DNA of 64,000 nt from positions 48,472,629-48,536,628 of the forward strand of contig CM071570.1 in assembly GCA_036426205.1 (NCBI GenBank), given 5' to 3'. This stretch comes from Ascaphus truei (lineage: Eukaryota > Chordata > Amphibia > Anura > Ascaphidae). Under the pieces are notes generated by a model. It saw nothing but the letters and a program-made list of their open reading frames with translations, made no database searches and was not told the DNA's origin. Positions 10,935 to 20,778 of this stretch are shown in pieces (position 1 is the first letter of the stretch; each line of letters opens with the position of its first letter). Position numbers and translations under genes: made by a program.

Positions 10935-12290
10935 AAAACAGAAATGTTTCATTACAAAAACATTAGGACAATGAAAATTGGAGTTGTAAATGTCATTTAA
11001 GAAAACTATATTTTCTATTTCTAAATGTTTCCTCTTAGTTCTTTTCATTGTCGACAATGAACGTTACTATGATTCATTGATAAAATATCACAATTTTTTT
11101 ATGGACACAAGGTAATTGAATTTGCCTCGAAGTACTCAATATGGAGAAAAAAGAACCCAATGTCCTTGAAGTTGGGATGCACTATACGTAGATTCTGTAT
11201 GACAAGTGGCAAAGTGCAAATCATGACTACAGTATCTCATCTTCTGCATTGTGTAGACACATTTGGCAGAACAATATACTCTTACTTTATTATCCAAAAC
11301 AGTACTTCATACCTATTAGCATTAGTCATTTTAAAGTGTAAAATGTTGAATTACATTTTCATTGACAAATGTGTGTAATGTTTGAACATTACAGATATTA
11401 AGCAGCAATCATCAATTAGCTTGTCACATAATAATGGACACACCAATCGGAGGGCAATTTATGTGACCTCTCTGTTGGAGATGACTCACATTTTCAGATG
11501 GAGGAAAGCAACAGAGAAGAGACATTCTATATAAAGATTGTACTAGTAGATGGTGCAGCGAGAGAATAATTTTAGAAGTCAATGTATCAGTACAAAGGAA
11601 ATCAGGTTTAGTAATGGTGATGGTTGGAAAACCTGTAATTTTGACAGCTATGTAAATATATTTAGCTTACTGGTCACTGTATATTAATATTGGCTAAAAA
11701 TAGTATCTGAATTCAGAAATGTCACACAATACTTTTCAGCAGATGACAGTTTGGAGAAATGAGTCCTTATGTTGGAACTCTCAGAATTGTGCACGACTGT
11801 AAATATGAGTAAGTCCTACAGCTGGTCCATTCAATTATTTATTCCGTATAACATTTAAGCAAATCGTGTGCTTTAGCTGTGGTGAGCAAATTGTTATAAG
11901 CTTGATAAAATAGGAAGTGTTTGTACATAGATTTAGAGATAGGCGAATGTTTTCAAATACGCATCGTGGTATTTTGTGCAGTCGTCTCTTACATTTCGCA
12001 TTCCACAATGTTTTTCAAAAGATTTCGGCCTAGCATTTTCAGCAGATTGTCATGAATTGTTGACATTTTTCACCAGATTTGAGCAAACATGGCAGTAAAT
12101 TTCAGTATATAAAGGGCCTCCCTTAGTGACCTAGCACATTGAATTTAAAGCTTGCCATTTTCTTTTTGAGAAGATCGCAGTGTTGTTAAAATTTTTAACA
12201 AAAACAATCTGCAAATGTTGCCTAGTTCGTGAACTTCACCAAAATATTTTCACATCACTGCAGAGAATATTTACGTTTTAGTCAATGAAG
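10935..12290. other. AT-rich DNA without genes
   Basis: No supported gene. A TAGAGATAGGCGAA phrase near 11934 resembles a motif often found at ends of amphibian miniature elements, but I could not delimit an element. Confidence 0.4.
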
Positions 12291-12292
12291 TA

Positions 12293-12585
12293 CAGGCATA
12301 CCCCGGTTTAAGGACACTCGCTTTAAGTACACTCGCGAGTAAGGACATATCGCCCAATAGGCAAATGGCAGCTCGTGCATGCGCCTGTCAGCACGTCCTG
12401 AACAGCTATACAGTACCGGCTCCCTACCTGTACCGAAGCTGTGAGCAAGCGGGGAGACAATAGAGCCTCTAACAAATGCGTTATTTAAATCTGTTATACA
12501 CGTATATGACGATTGCAGTACAGTACATTTTCGCTTTACATACATGCTCCGGTCTTATTGCGTACGTTAATGTGGTGTATGCCTG
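12293..12585. mobile_element. Tigger/pogo-like miniature element
   Basis: Ends CAGGCATACCCC and its inverted counterpart GGTGTATGCCTG are each flanked by TA (12291-12292 and 12586-12587), as expected for a Tc1/mariner/pogo element that duplicates TA. CAGGCATACC is the characteristic terminus of Tigger elements (family knowledge). The inner GACACTCGC / CACTCGCG repeats near 12315-12340 also resemble the subterminal repeats of that group. No coding capacity. Confidence 0.8.
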
Positions 12586-12587
12586 TA

Positions 12588-13173
12588 TCCTAAAGTTCAC
12601 CACGTCCACTGCCAAGGGGACATGTGACACTGCACACAGGGCACTTGAATAGGAATTGGGACACATTCAAGTTCTAGAGATTCCTTCTGTGATCTTGGAC
12701 TACTTGGTACTTACCTTATCACCCCATGTCTCTGGTACCAAAAGGAGATTGTAAGTTTGTATGCTTTTTAGGTCTAGTACATTGGTGTATGAGTCTGTTT
12801 TGCTTTAAGAGTATGGAAAAAATGTTAATTAATTGAAAAGATTATAAAATTGTGTAAGCTGGAGATGTTTTTGTCTTCCTATATAATTATGTAATTTACA
12901 TGCTCCTTGGCAGAACAAATTGATAATTAAAATAAGAATGAAATGCATATGCAGACAAATTCAATGGATTATACATGAATATGTATATGCACCCCATGAG
13001 AGAGAAGAATCTCTTTCAGGACTTAATATATACAATATATAATAAAATATACATACACACGCATGTGATTACATGTATAAAATACAACTGTTGTACAATT
13101 AAAAAAGAAATAAAAAATCATATGATTAATATAACCTTTAGGAGGATAAGTGTGTGACATTTACCACATGATG
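12588..13173. other. AT-rich DNA without genes
   Basis: No gene or element recognised. It lies between two miniature DNA transposons. Confidence 0.5.
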
Positions 13174-13181
13174 ATATAGAC

Positions 13182-13371
13182 CCGCGTTTTTCAACAAGGG
13201 TTCCCCGGGCATCCCTAAGGGGTTTCTTGCAATGTTCTGGTCATTAGAAGACAGTATCAAATCCAGAAGAATTTACAATGCATCTGATTACAGAGTTACT
13301 ATTAGAGAGGGTTGGGGCTTCTCAGAATTTCACTTGGGGTTCCTTATCCATAAAAATGTTGGAAACCACTG
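13182..13371. mobile_element. Short non-autonomous hAT-like element
   Basis: A 190-bp element with imperfect inverted ends (GTTTTTCAACAAGGGTTCC on the left, GGAACCCC and TTGGAAACCACTG type sequence on the right) is flanked by ATATAGAC (13174-13181) and ATATGGAC (13372-13379), an 8-bp duplication with one mismatch. An 8-bp duplication and a CAGTGGTTT-type end are hAT hallmarks. Confidence 0.65.
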
Positions 13372-13490
13372 ATATGGACTGTAAGGGTACTTAGGCGAAA
13401 TATACCAATAATGAATGGAGTGAGCTCTAAATATTCCAACTTGCTGCAGTTACAAGAAAGAGAGATTCACTGTAGATTTACAATTTAATG

Positions 13491-13765
13491 CAGGGGTACG
13501 CAAACTTTACCACCTGCGTCCCCTTGCCTGCTCTCCACCCCTTCACGTGCTCTCTCCCCCCCCCCCTGGCCCGGCTCTGGTGTAAAATGACGCAGCAATG
13601 TCATGTGATGTAACGTTGCCATGACACTAAGGTAAGGGAATTTACAGAGGCCTTGCGTGGTCCCCCACCATTTCATTTAAATGCCTTTGGGGAAGCGCAG
13701 GGCCTCTGTAACCGCTGCGCCTACCCCCAAAAAAAATCTCACGCACCCCAGTTTGCGCACCCATG
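13491..13765. mobile_element. hAT-like miniature element (CAGGGGT...GCGCAAACT ends)
   Basis: The left end CAGGGGTACGCAAACTTT is mirrored on the right by AGTTTGCGCACCCATG. The flanks do not show a convincing 8-bp duplication, so it is an old copy. Its middle (GGTAAGGGAATTTACAGAGGCC and a GGGGAAGCGCAGGGCCTCTGTAA segment) is related to the repeats at 14280-14500 and 27270-27625. Confidence 0.55.
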
Positions 13766-13869
13766 ACAATGTATCAATGGGGTCAGAATAGAAACCATGT
13801 GATAATGTGAATCAAATAGATCCCCAGAGGAGAATTTGTTGGAGTTAAGACACTAGTAAGAAAGAAAAA

Positions 13870-14165
13870 GGATTGTGTTGTGTAAATCTACCGTGATCAT
13901 ATTGATAGTATCCAATTGTTTGTTCAATCCATTGGCACCAAAGTATATAATTTGAATATCCAAACTGTTTCTTGGCGGCACAGTGTTCTGAATCTGTCGC
14001 CGCCAAGAATAGAGATTGGAATGTGTTCCAAGCCCATAATTCTGAGAGTGGAAACATCCTTGAAAAATTTGGTACAAAAAGGTTTAGGAACACCATGTGT
14101 CTGCGTGTCTTTAATATACTACGTCTATGTTCTTAAAATCAAATGTACAATGGGCACGTGGTCCT
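13870..14165 (-). pseudogene. Penelope GIY-YIG endonuclease fragment (C-terminal part)
   Basis: The minus-strand translation, with frameshifts, contains LRIMGLEHIPI, then a GGDRFRTLCRQE segment, then VWIFKLYTL and GLNKQLDT. These align with the end of Penelope-type endonucleases elsewhere in this window (LRVMGIEQ...REAYWIFTL...GLNDNLS at 36353-36913). The glutamate before the WIF segment is the conserved acidic residue of GIY-YIG domains. The first half of the domain is lost or unreadable. Dead relic. Confidence 0.7.
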
Positions 14166-14279
14166 AAAAATATAATAAAAACCGGTACGGTAGACTTCTT
14201 GAGTCTACAGTTTCCACCTGAAGCAGCTACCTCTCCATTTTTGAAACCCTATATAGCAACTCTATATGGACTTATTGGA

Positions 14280-14500
14280 CAAAGCTATGTGATGTCACCT
14301 TGACATGGCAACGAGTCACCATGTGACGTTGCTGCAGGAGGAGGGAGATGCGAAGGGAAGGTAAGAGACCTTTACAGAGGCCCCACACTCTCCCCGGAAA
14401 TCAATGGGGAAGAGAGCGGGGCTTCTGTAAATAGAAAAAAATTAAGATTTGCTGCCCTTAAATTTTGACGCCCTAGGCCCGGGGCTAATGGGAAATCAAT
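14280..14500 (+). repeat. Dispersed repeat family R1, copy 1
   Basis: Shares with the reverse complement of 27270-27625 the ordered segments AGGAGGAG, GGTAAGAGACCTTTACAGAGG-like, CCACACTC, AATCAATGGGGAAGAGAGCGG, TTTGCTGCCC and CCCTAGGCCCGGG. Non-coding. It ends where the Tc1 remnant starts. Confidence 0.6.
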
Positions 14501-15001
14501 CACTGGGTTTAGATCAGTACTTTGACTAGGCCATTCTAAAATGCAGAATTTATTTTTCTGCTGCCATTCTTTTGTAGATCTGCTTGTATGTTTAGGATCA
14601 TTGTCTTATTGCATGACCCACTTTCGTTTCAGCTTCAGCTCACGGACAGATGAATGAGAAAAATAGGGTGCTCAAACCCAGGACGACTCCATCCAATTCA
14701 ACAATGATAAACATTTAACCCTGGAGATACCAGTGGGAGTGGGTGGTAAATAAAGACTTGTAAGTCCTCAATGACGGCTGTCACACTAAACCATGAAAGT
14801 CTAGAGACCATGAAACCCTACTCACGTCATCTCCAGGGATGGTGAACAGGCGTGCCAGCCATGAGGGATCCGGAATCCAGATAGAGACAGAAGGAAAAAA
14901 CGAATGGCGCACAGCCAGGGAGCCAGGTGTGGAGTAAAACTGCTTCTTTATTGGTGCATGCAGCGAGACAAGTAATCCCCTTGGTGGGACAAAGACAGGA
15001 A

Positions 15002-15043
15002 CCTCCTACGCGTTTCGGACCTGGGGGTCCTTTATCAAGGAGT
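15002..15043 (-). ncRNA. Hammerhead-ribozyme-like motif H1
   Basis: On the minus strand: CUCC, UUGAUAA, A, a hairpin GGACC-CCCA-GGUCC, GAAAC, GCGUA, GGAGG. CUCC can pair with GGAG (stem I) and the GGACC hairpin is stem II. The order UGAUGA-type box, stem II, GAAA, short stem III, stem I return is the hammerhead layout. Relative to the consensus CUGAUGA, positions 3 and 8 are U and A. An extra A separates the box from stem II. Cleavage activity is untested. Confidence 0.55.
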
Positions 15044-15144
15044 GTGGGATGTGCTAGGATAAGGCACCTTATATACCTGGTTAATGATAGGTAAATTGAA
15101 GAAATCTGCGCAAAATTAGCACATTCGCCCCGTGCGCATGCGCG

Positions 15145-15291
15145 TGACGTCACTCATGGCGCCGCATCCACTACCCGAAGGATTGTGGGTAAGAAGCGCC
15201 CATAGTGAATGTCCGCGCATGCTCAGAATGGAGCGTGAGGCCAACAAGGCTTATCCGGTCTGTATGTCTACTCCTGCCCATAGTGACGTCA
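15145..15291. promoter_or_regulatory. Two TGACGTCA (CRE-type) octamers in the PLE tail
   Basis: Exact palindromes at 15145-15152 and 15284-15291, within 250 bp of motif H1 and in a CpG-containing segment with GCGCATGCGC. TGACGTCA is the consensus site for CREB/ATF factors (known). A promoter role is inferred. Confidence 0.4.
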
Positions 15292-16054
15292 CCGCGGGAC
15301 TCTAATAGGCCGATACATGTCGCTGCATCACCAATGATAGTGCTGAACAGCCGACATTGCACCAATCACATCAGATCCCCTGCGCTCACACTAAAGGCTA
15401 TCGTAGTATACAGGACCTGGAATGAAAAATATAAAACGCTAACTAATACCCCACAGCAGGGACAAATGAATATAATCACATTATTAGATGTAGCTGCTGT
15501 AAGTGGTTATACTTATCCATGCCAATCCCACATATAAAAGACATACAGTTTGACATATATCACACCCTAAAAAAACAAACAATCCCCATTATGCATTGAA
15601 TATGCATTTTGAAACATTGTTCGGAACATGTATTTATAAAAGAATTAAATTAAAAACAAAATATACAATTAGCAAGACTTTTTTGTATGTCTTCTCTTCA
15701 ATGTCCCCAAGGTTGAGGAAGAACAAATGTATGATACTTTTATACAAGCAATTATTCATTATAAAGCTCTAATTCACTGTTAAACAATCTACATTATTGA
15801 TATAGCATATGCAAGTTGTATTTCCAACTGATGGCGACTTACAGTACTTAGTATTATAATTACAATTTTATAGTTGTGATTTATACCACTACCATATAGT
15901 TTATAAATTTTGAAAGGGTTCCCCAATTGTTTTGAGGTAAAGTGCAACCTAGTCAAAGCAAGACCACCATGAAATATTTCAAACAGAGGAAACAGTAGTA
16001 TGCTTGGAAAATGATGCCATTATTTTCTGTCTGAGACTGTTTTAATACAGTTGA

Positions 16055-16615
16055 TTAATATTTATGCAAAAAATGGGACAGGTTCCATTCTACATTTAGA
16101 CCGCAGGGAGTTCTGGTCTGAAGCATGAATATCCAGTAAGCCTCCCTGCGGTCCAGGAGGTTAAGCAAATCACCTCCTCTTTCCTTAGAGAAGATTCTCT
16201 CAATTCCCTGAACTTTAAGCCCATTGATGTTACCTTTAGGGCAATGTGTAAAATGTTTGGAGACAGGGTGGGATATGTCCCCCTTTTTTATTAGTCTGAT
16301 GTGTTCGAGTATTCTAATTTTTAGGGGTCTGATGGTCCTCCCTACGTAATTGATTCCGCAACCACAAGTCAGAAGATAGATTACGTATTGAGTGTTGCAA
16401 TTTATGAACGACTTGATCGGGAAGTCCTGGTTAGATCTACAACCTCTGAATTGTTGTGAGGGTGTCATAAAATGGCAAATTTTACATCTCCCACATCTGT
16501 ATGATCCCTTTGTTATAAATTTACTGATGGGGGGAGGGGAGGATGCCACGTAACTGGGTGATATATAAGTAGCAATAGTTTTTGCCTTGCGGTAGACAAA
16601 ACGGGGGCCCTTTTT
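16055..16615 (-). pseudogene. Penelope GIY-YIG endonuclease (EN) with zinc-finger linker
   Basis: An open stretch on the minus strand contains the linker PRFVYRKAKTIATYI, a cysteine cluster CGRCKIC...F..C, then YVIYLLTC and INYVGRT (the GIY and YIG elements), RILEH, and REAYWIF with the conserved glutamate. This order is diagnostic of the EN module that follows the reverse transcriptase in Penelope-like elements. The frame is open to a stop at 16055 and fused upstream, through the 16635-16666 hairpin, to a Tc1 transposase frame. It could still encode a folded EN domain, but the element lacks a reverse transcriptase. Confidence 0.85.
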
Positions 16616-16634
16616 CACACATTCTTTTAGGCTC

Positions 16635-16666
16635 CCATCCATTTGGAGGATGTTCCAAATGGATGG
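16635..16666. repeat. 13-bp perfect hairpin at the PLE/Tc1 junction
   Basis: Left arm CCATCCATTTGGA (16635-16647), six-base loop, right arm TCCAAATGGATGG (16654-16666). The right arm overlaps the first Tc1 bases (GATGG), so the left arm looks like an inverted copy made during integration. Confidence 0.85.
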
Positions 16667-17252
16667 CCTGACATTCTCCTCTAGAATCTTCTGATACAAT
16701 GCAGAATTCATTGTTCTGTCAATGACGGCAAGCCATCCACATACTGAGGCAGCAAAGCAGCCCCAAACCATCACACTCCCACCACCATGCTTGACGGTTG
16801 ATATGAGGTTCTTCTGTTCAAACACAGTGTTTGGTTTTCACAAAACAGAATGTTTCTTATTGAGGCCAAAACATTCTACCTTTGACTCGTCGGTCCAGAG
16901 AACATTGTTCCAGAAGTCTTGTGAATCATCTACATACTCTTTGGTGAACTTCAGATGGGGAGCAATGTTATTTTTAGAGAGCAGTGGTTTCATCCTGGCT
17001 ATCCTTCCATGAACACCATTCTTGTCCAGTCTTTTTCTGACAGTTGTCATGAGCACTCACATTAGCCAAGACGAGAGTGGCCTGAAGATCCTTGGACGTT
17101 TTTCTGGGGTTCATTGTGACTTCCTCGATGATTTGCCCATTGGTTCTTGGAAAGATTTTAGTAAGACGACTGCTCCTGCGTAGAGTGACTGTGGTCATGA
17201 ACTTTCTCCATTTGTAGACTATTTCTCTGACAGTGGATTGGTGGAGCCCCAA
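16666..17252 (-). pseudogene. Tc1 transposase remnant, copy A
   Basis: Three minus-strand blocks in different frames give the Tc1 transposase in order. First comes a helix-turn-helix region with GLHQSTVREIVYKW and TLRRSSRLTKI (16974-17252). Then come RIARMKPLLSKNNI, the SQDFWNNV segment and the first catalytic motif LWTDESKVE (16838-17056). Last is [13 protein letters not shown] with the segment before the second aspartate (about 16670-16825). The part with the second aspartate is missing at the PLE junction. The remaining C-terminal coding (a DLNP segment) is at 14501-14530. Frameshifts and the two insertions make it non-functional. Confidence 0.85.
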
Positions 17253-17267
17253 ATTATTAGAAATGGG

Positions 17268-17283
17268 TTTATAACCCTTTCTA
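17268..17283. repeat. Left target-site duplication of the 17284-20762 insertion
   Basis: TTTATAACCCTTTCTA, repeated exactly at 20763-20778. Between them the Tc1 copy is interrupted by 3.5 kb. Compare the uninterrupted Tc1 near 56705, where TTTTGTAACCATTTCTAG runs straight on. Confidence 0.85.
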
Positions 17284-17360
17284 TATTACAAAAAAGCTGT
17301 GTCGTGCTCTAAAACTGCAGGCACAAATACTTAATTAACTTGTCATATATAGAAAAGATG

Positions 17361-19251
17361 ACGAGTGTATCTACAGAGGTACACAGAAAGAATCCCTTTG
17401 TAGGCGCACCGCAGACCTTTATAGAATAAATGTGGTCAGGGGAAATACATAACTGTGTTTAACAAAATTTTTATTAATCAAATTAGTGATAGTGTAATAA
17501 AAATAACAAATATTAAAGAACTAGTATTTACTATGTTAAAAGACACTAATTGTGTCACAACGGTAGGTCCAGAGGAACTACTCTGGGCCCATCAGCAGAT
17601 GTAGATATACAGTATATGTAGCTAGTGTTGATTCACTGTAATGTCTTGGATGTTTAGCATATATCTAAGGTATACCAGTAAATTTCCTAAAGTGGATGTC
17701 GATCACTCAAGTGTGACACCTAGTGGTGCTGAAATGTTTCACACCCTATGCCTAGATCTTCATTGCTATATGCCTCTGTGCTCTAATGTTTCCACTGGCA
17801 GTATGTGGTCCCATGAGTGAGTGCACGGTTGGGATCCGCCGTGCATATACCAACAGTGTATGGAGGATTCTTGACTATCCAATGTGACTGGCTGGGTAAG
17901 TATCGCCCTAGTGCAGATACAGATATGCACTGATGGTATGTAGCTACCTGATTCTGGTCACGATTATTATGTCTCAGCAGTGATGGGGTTAATGTCCACT
18001 ATACCTATGGAAATGTTTCTCAGTGTATTACCGCTGGACACACAGAAGCGCTGTAGTTTAGAGCTAGAATCTAGGTTTGTTAGTTAATTCTAAGGTGTCT
18101 GCGTTCACTTCGGTGTGTATTGCTACACTTAGTCTCAAACTCTGGTGGTTTATTGCGGGGGCAGTTGTTATTATACCAGTTATGGCAACATTTGCCGTGT
18201 CACCCCTCGCGCCCCTTGATTTTTGTCCCGTAGACCCCGTGTACAGATACTTGGATGTCGGGGAGTATACAGTTTGCGCTATTGTATCGGGCACAATTCT
18301 AGGTGAGTTTGTGAATCCTGCAGTGTCTGCATCTAGTTCAATATGTATTACTGCGTTTAATCAGCAAACCTGGTGGATTATTATGAGTGCAGTCATTGTT
18401 ATGTTGTTGTAGCAACAGTTGCCGTGCCTTTCCTCACGCCCTTTGATGTAAGCCCTGGTAGACCCCGTGTACCGATACTGTTAGTCAGTGTCTTTAATAT
18501 GTGGGCAAGTTTTAGTTGCTAAAGTATTTCACCATCATATACAGTTTTGTATTTACCCACACGTTGTAATAGTTTGGTACTTTGCGACTGGATTATGTCG
18601 CTTCAGGGAATACTCATGGAGCCCCTGCTGAAGGCGGGGTGGATGTGTAAACGGGCTATATCACAGTTGGGTGAGACAGTGGCAGGAGACAGTCCCACAG
18701 TACGCTGAGTTCCCAGATGATATTGTCAATGTATTAGAGTCAGGGGTACAGTGAGGGTAGCATAGGGCAGACGTTCTGTTCGTTTTTTTAAAAGGACTAT
18801 ATAGCGTTGTTAGGCAGCCCTGCCCCTTCGCAGTGAAGCAATGAAATAGTGAAGCTCCGCACTCGTGTGCTGTGAGTAGTTTCTTAAAATCAATGATTCC
18901 TGCATAGACCCATAGTAGCGGGGGACAGTCCGACAGTGTGCTGATTTCCCAGGTGATATTATTACCTTATTGGGACCAGGGGCACATAGAGGCTAAAATA
19001 GGGCAGACATTCCGTATGTGGTTTGAGAGAGCGTATACTGTTATTGGACAGGCTAACACCTCTTTAACTGGGTGTACTGTATCAAGTCAGAGGTCCATAC
19101 GATAGATTAGAGGCTGATATTGCAACGTTTGTAATGAAGCAGTGAAACAATAGAGCTATGCTCTTATCTGCTGTAAAGATTTTTAAATCAATAATTTCGG
19201 CAGAGACCCGACATGCTGCATGTTTCGTCGCTTACTTGCGACTTCTTCCGG
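17361..19251 (-). repeat. PLE tail with about 300-bp tandem duplications
   Basis: Matches 38846-40221 from a shared GAGGTACACAG...CCCTTTGTAGGCGCACC start through to the hammerhead-like motif. This copy is about 0.5 kb longer because of internal duplications: 18107-18250 resembles 18335-18479, and units ending in ATCAATGATTCCTGCATAGACCC (near 18905) and ATCAATAATTTCGGCAGAGACCC-type sequence (near 19204) repeat at about 299 bp. Confidence 0.7.
19211..19251 (-). ncRNA. Hammerhead-ribozyme-like motif H2
   Basis: Minus strand: CCGGAAGAA, a hairpin GUCGC-AAGUAA-GCGAC, GAAACAUGCAGC. The box reads GGAAGAA instead of CUGAUGA, so position 4 is changed; G8 and A9 are kept. Stem II is a perfect 5-bp helix. 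Identical core to H8 at 40181-40221. Confidence 0.45.
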
Positions 19252-19254
19252 AAT

Positions 19255-20310
19255 TCTGCTTCATTACAAACGTGGTAAACACACAGTTGTAAAACAGGAC
19301 AGGTTTTACTGCATATTTGCGCATAACTTATACTCTACTATACATAACATTCAACGTTGCATTTGGGTAAGGTATAACATACACCCCGCTCCCACCACCG
19401 TGTATCCCCACACCGTGTCCAATCGCACTATACAAGGCCCTTGGCCACTCTCCATGTAATTGTCCGTAAGTGATACCCTTGCCCTTAGGCATGCTTCTTG
19501 TGTTGCTGTACAGTGTTGGTGCACTTGAAGAATGATACCTACCCGGGGCTCCCACCCCGGGGTCTGCAGACTACGACAGGGATTCCGCCCGATCCGACGT
19601 CGTCCTCCGCACCGCGTTGGGTGAATTCCAGCGTGGATAATATTACCTTAGTCTCAGTGTCTTTGGTGGCGTTCTGAGCACGGCTTCAGCGCTGTGTCCC
19701 TGACTATGCAAATAGCTAATGGGGCAGTGTCCCTATCTAGGGCCTGTCCATATAGCACCACAAGCTACACAGTGGCTCAGGACCTAACTGGGACCTAGGG
19801 GGGCTGCTGGCCTAATGCAGTGGGTCACTGACCCTTGCACTCACCTCCTACCCCTAGCTTGTCCTGGTCCTGACTAACGTGCTCCTCGCGCATGAAATGT
19901 ATCTAATTCTCTCCAAGCAGGGAGCTCCTGCAGCCCTATTGGCTCCCTGGCATCATGGGGCTGCTCCCGAGGCTCATGGGACTTGAAGTCCCATTCAAGA
20001 GCGTTCCCTGGTAGGCTAGGGTTCGCGCGCTCATTCCTGCGCATGCGCAACTCTGCCGGGCAGCCAGGGCTTACTGCGCATGCATGCGCAATCCACTATG
20101 GCGGCGCCCTGCACCGGGACCCACCGGGAGCCCTAACAACGTGACCACGGCCCTAACAACCGTCCGCACGCGTCCCCGGCAACCTGCGCTCTCTGAGAGA
20201 GGCGCGCTATGCGCACACAAGCCACCGCATCTCCCCACGAGCGGCTGCTTAGCTCCCGACCGCCATGGTGAGTACCCGGAGGGGGGGGGGGGCGCAAAAC
20301 AGAGGGGGAC
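19255..20310. repeat. LTR-like fragment, CpG-rich
   Basis: Resembles the solo LTR at 25479-26645 in order: CCACTGTCCAATC-type sequence, TTGGTGCACTTG followed by TACCTACCC/TACCTGCCC, a GTCCCTATCTAGGGCCT segment, and a 3' half rich in GCGCATGCGC and GGCGGC. It lies between the PLE tail and the EN fragment and is 5'-truncated by this comparison. It contains a run of about 12 G at 20281-20292. No genes. Confidence 0.45.
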
Positions 20311-20334
20311 CTGGCAACATCAGCTAAGTGCAAA

Positions 20335-20607
20335 ATTGGAAAATCCAAGACGACAATTTATAAAATTTTGGGAAACTTGATGAGTGAGATCATTTTTTTC
20401 AATGTCGCAAGTGTTCCATAATACGAACCTTAAGGGCTCGTGTGGTCCGTCCCACATATTGTTTACCACATCCGCAGTTCAATAAATAAACTATGAATGT
20501 AGTATTACAATTAATGAAGGATTTCATTTGGAATTCTGATCCCATAACAGTAGAAGTGAAGGTGGAACCTGGTGTCATATATTTGCAAGATATGCAATTA
20601 ATGCATT
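20335..20607 (-). pseudogene. Penelope endonuclease fragment (zinc finger and GIY-YIG start)
   Basis: The minus strand translates, without a long gap, to GECINCISCKYMTPGS (cysteine cluster), MKSFINCNT, FIVYLLNCGCGKQYVGRTTR and VRIMEHLRHIEKND. This closely resembles 16055-16615. The domain is cut off about 20 residues after the RIMEH helix, where LTR-like sequence begins. The N-terminal side abuts the oppositely oriented motif H3. Confidence 0.8.
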
Positions 20608-20643
20608 CACCTTGATAAGAGCTTTGCTCGAAACGCTTAGGTG
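20608..20643 (+). ncRNA. Hammerhead-ribozyme-like motif H3, opposite strand to its PLE
   Basis: Plus strand: CACCU, UGAUAA preceded by U, a hairpin GAGC-UUU-GCUC, GAAACGCUU, AGGUG. Stem I (CACCU/AGGUG) and stem II (GAGC/GCUC) are perfect and the box joins stem II with no extra base, giving the best overall fold in the window. Positions 3 and 8 are U and A. It is followed by AATAAA (20689-20694). Orientation is opposite to the adjoining EN fragment, implying an inverted PLE end. Confidence 0.6.
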
Positions 20644-20762
20644 GGGATCTGTTTGCCCCATTATGCTGCTTTTGAAAAAATATCCAATAAATCGATATAC
20701 ATTTTTTCTATGGGTACGCACTCTACTTGACCTCATTTCTCTGCCTGGAAGTAGGGGTTTGT

Positions 20763-20778
20763 TTTATAACCCTTTCTA
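20763..20778. repeat. Right target-site duplication of the 17284-20762 insertion
   Basis: TTTATAACCCTTTCTA, identical to 17268-17283; Tc1 5' sequence continues from here to 20926. Confidence 0.85.

Larger units (their letters stand above)
14653..16661 (-). mobile_element. 5'-truncated Penelope-like element inserted in Tc1 copy A
   Basis: About 2.0 kb whose minus strand reads endonuclease domain (16615-16055), a roughly 1 kb tail, a hammerhead-like motif (15043-15002) and an AATAAA near 14950. It interrupts the Tc1 frame; the shared bases at the two junctions are only about four (GATG). The right end carries a 13-bp hairpin (16635-16666). No reverse transcriptase remains, consistent with 5' truncation. 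Confidence 0.8.
17284..20762 (-). mobile_element. Composite Penelope-like insertion in Tc1 copy A
   Basis: A 3.5 kb insertion with a 16-bp duplication. Read on the minus strand it holds an inverted hammerhead-bearing end (20762-20608), an EN fragment (20607-20335), an LTR-like GC-rich segment (20310-19255), a hammerhead-like motif (19251-19211) and a long tandem-duplicated tail to 17284. The tail is shared with the insertion at 38844-40828. The LTR-like segment is probably a later insertion into this PLE. Confidence 0.7.
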
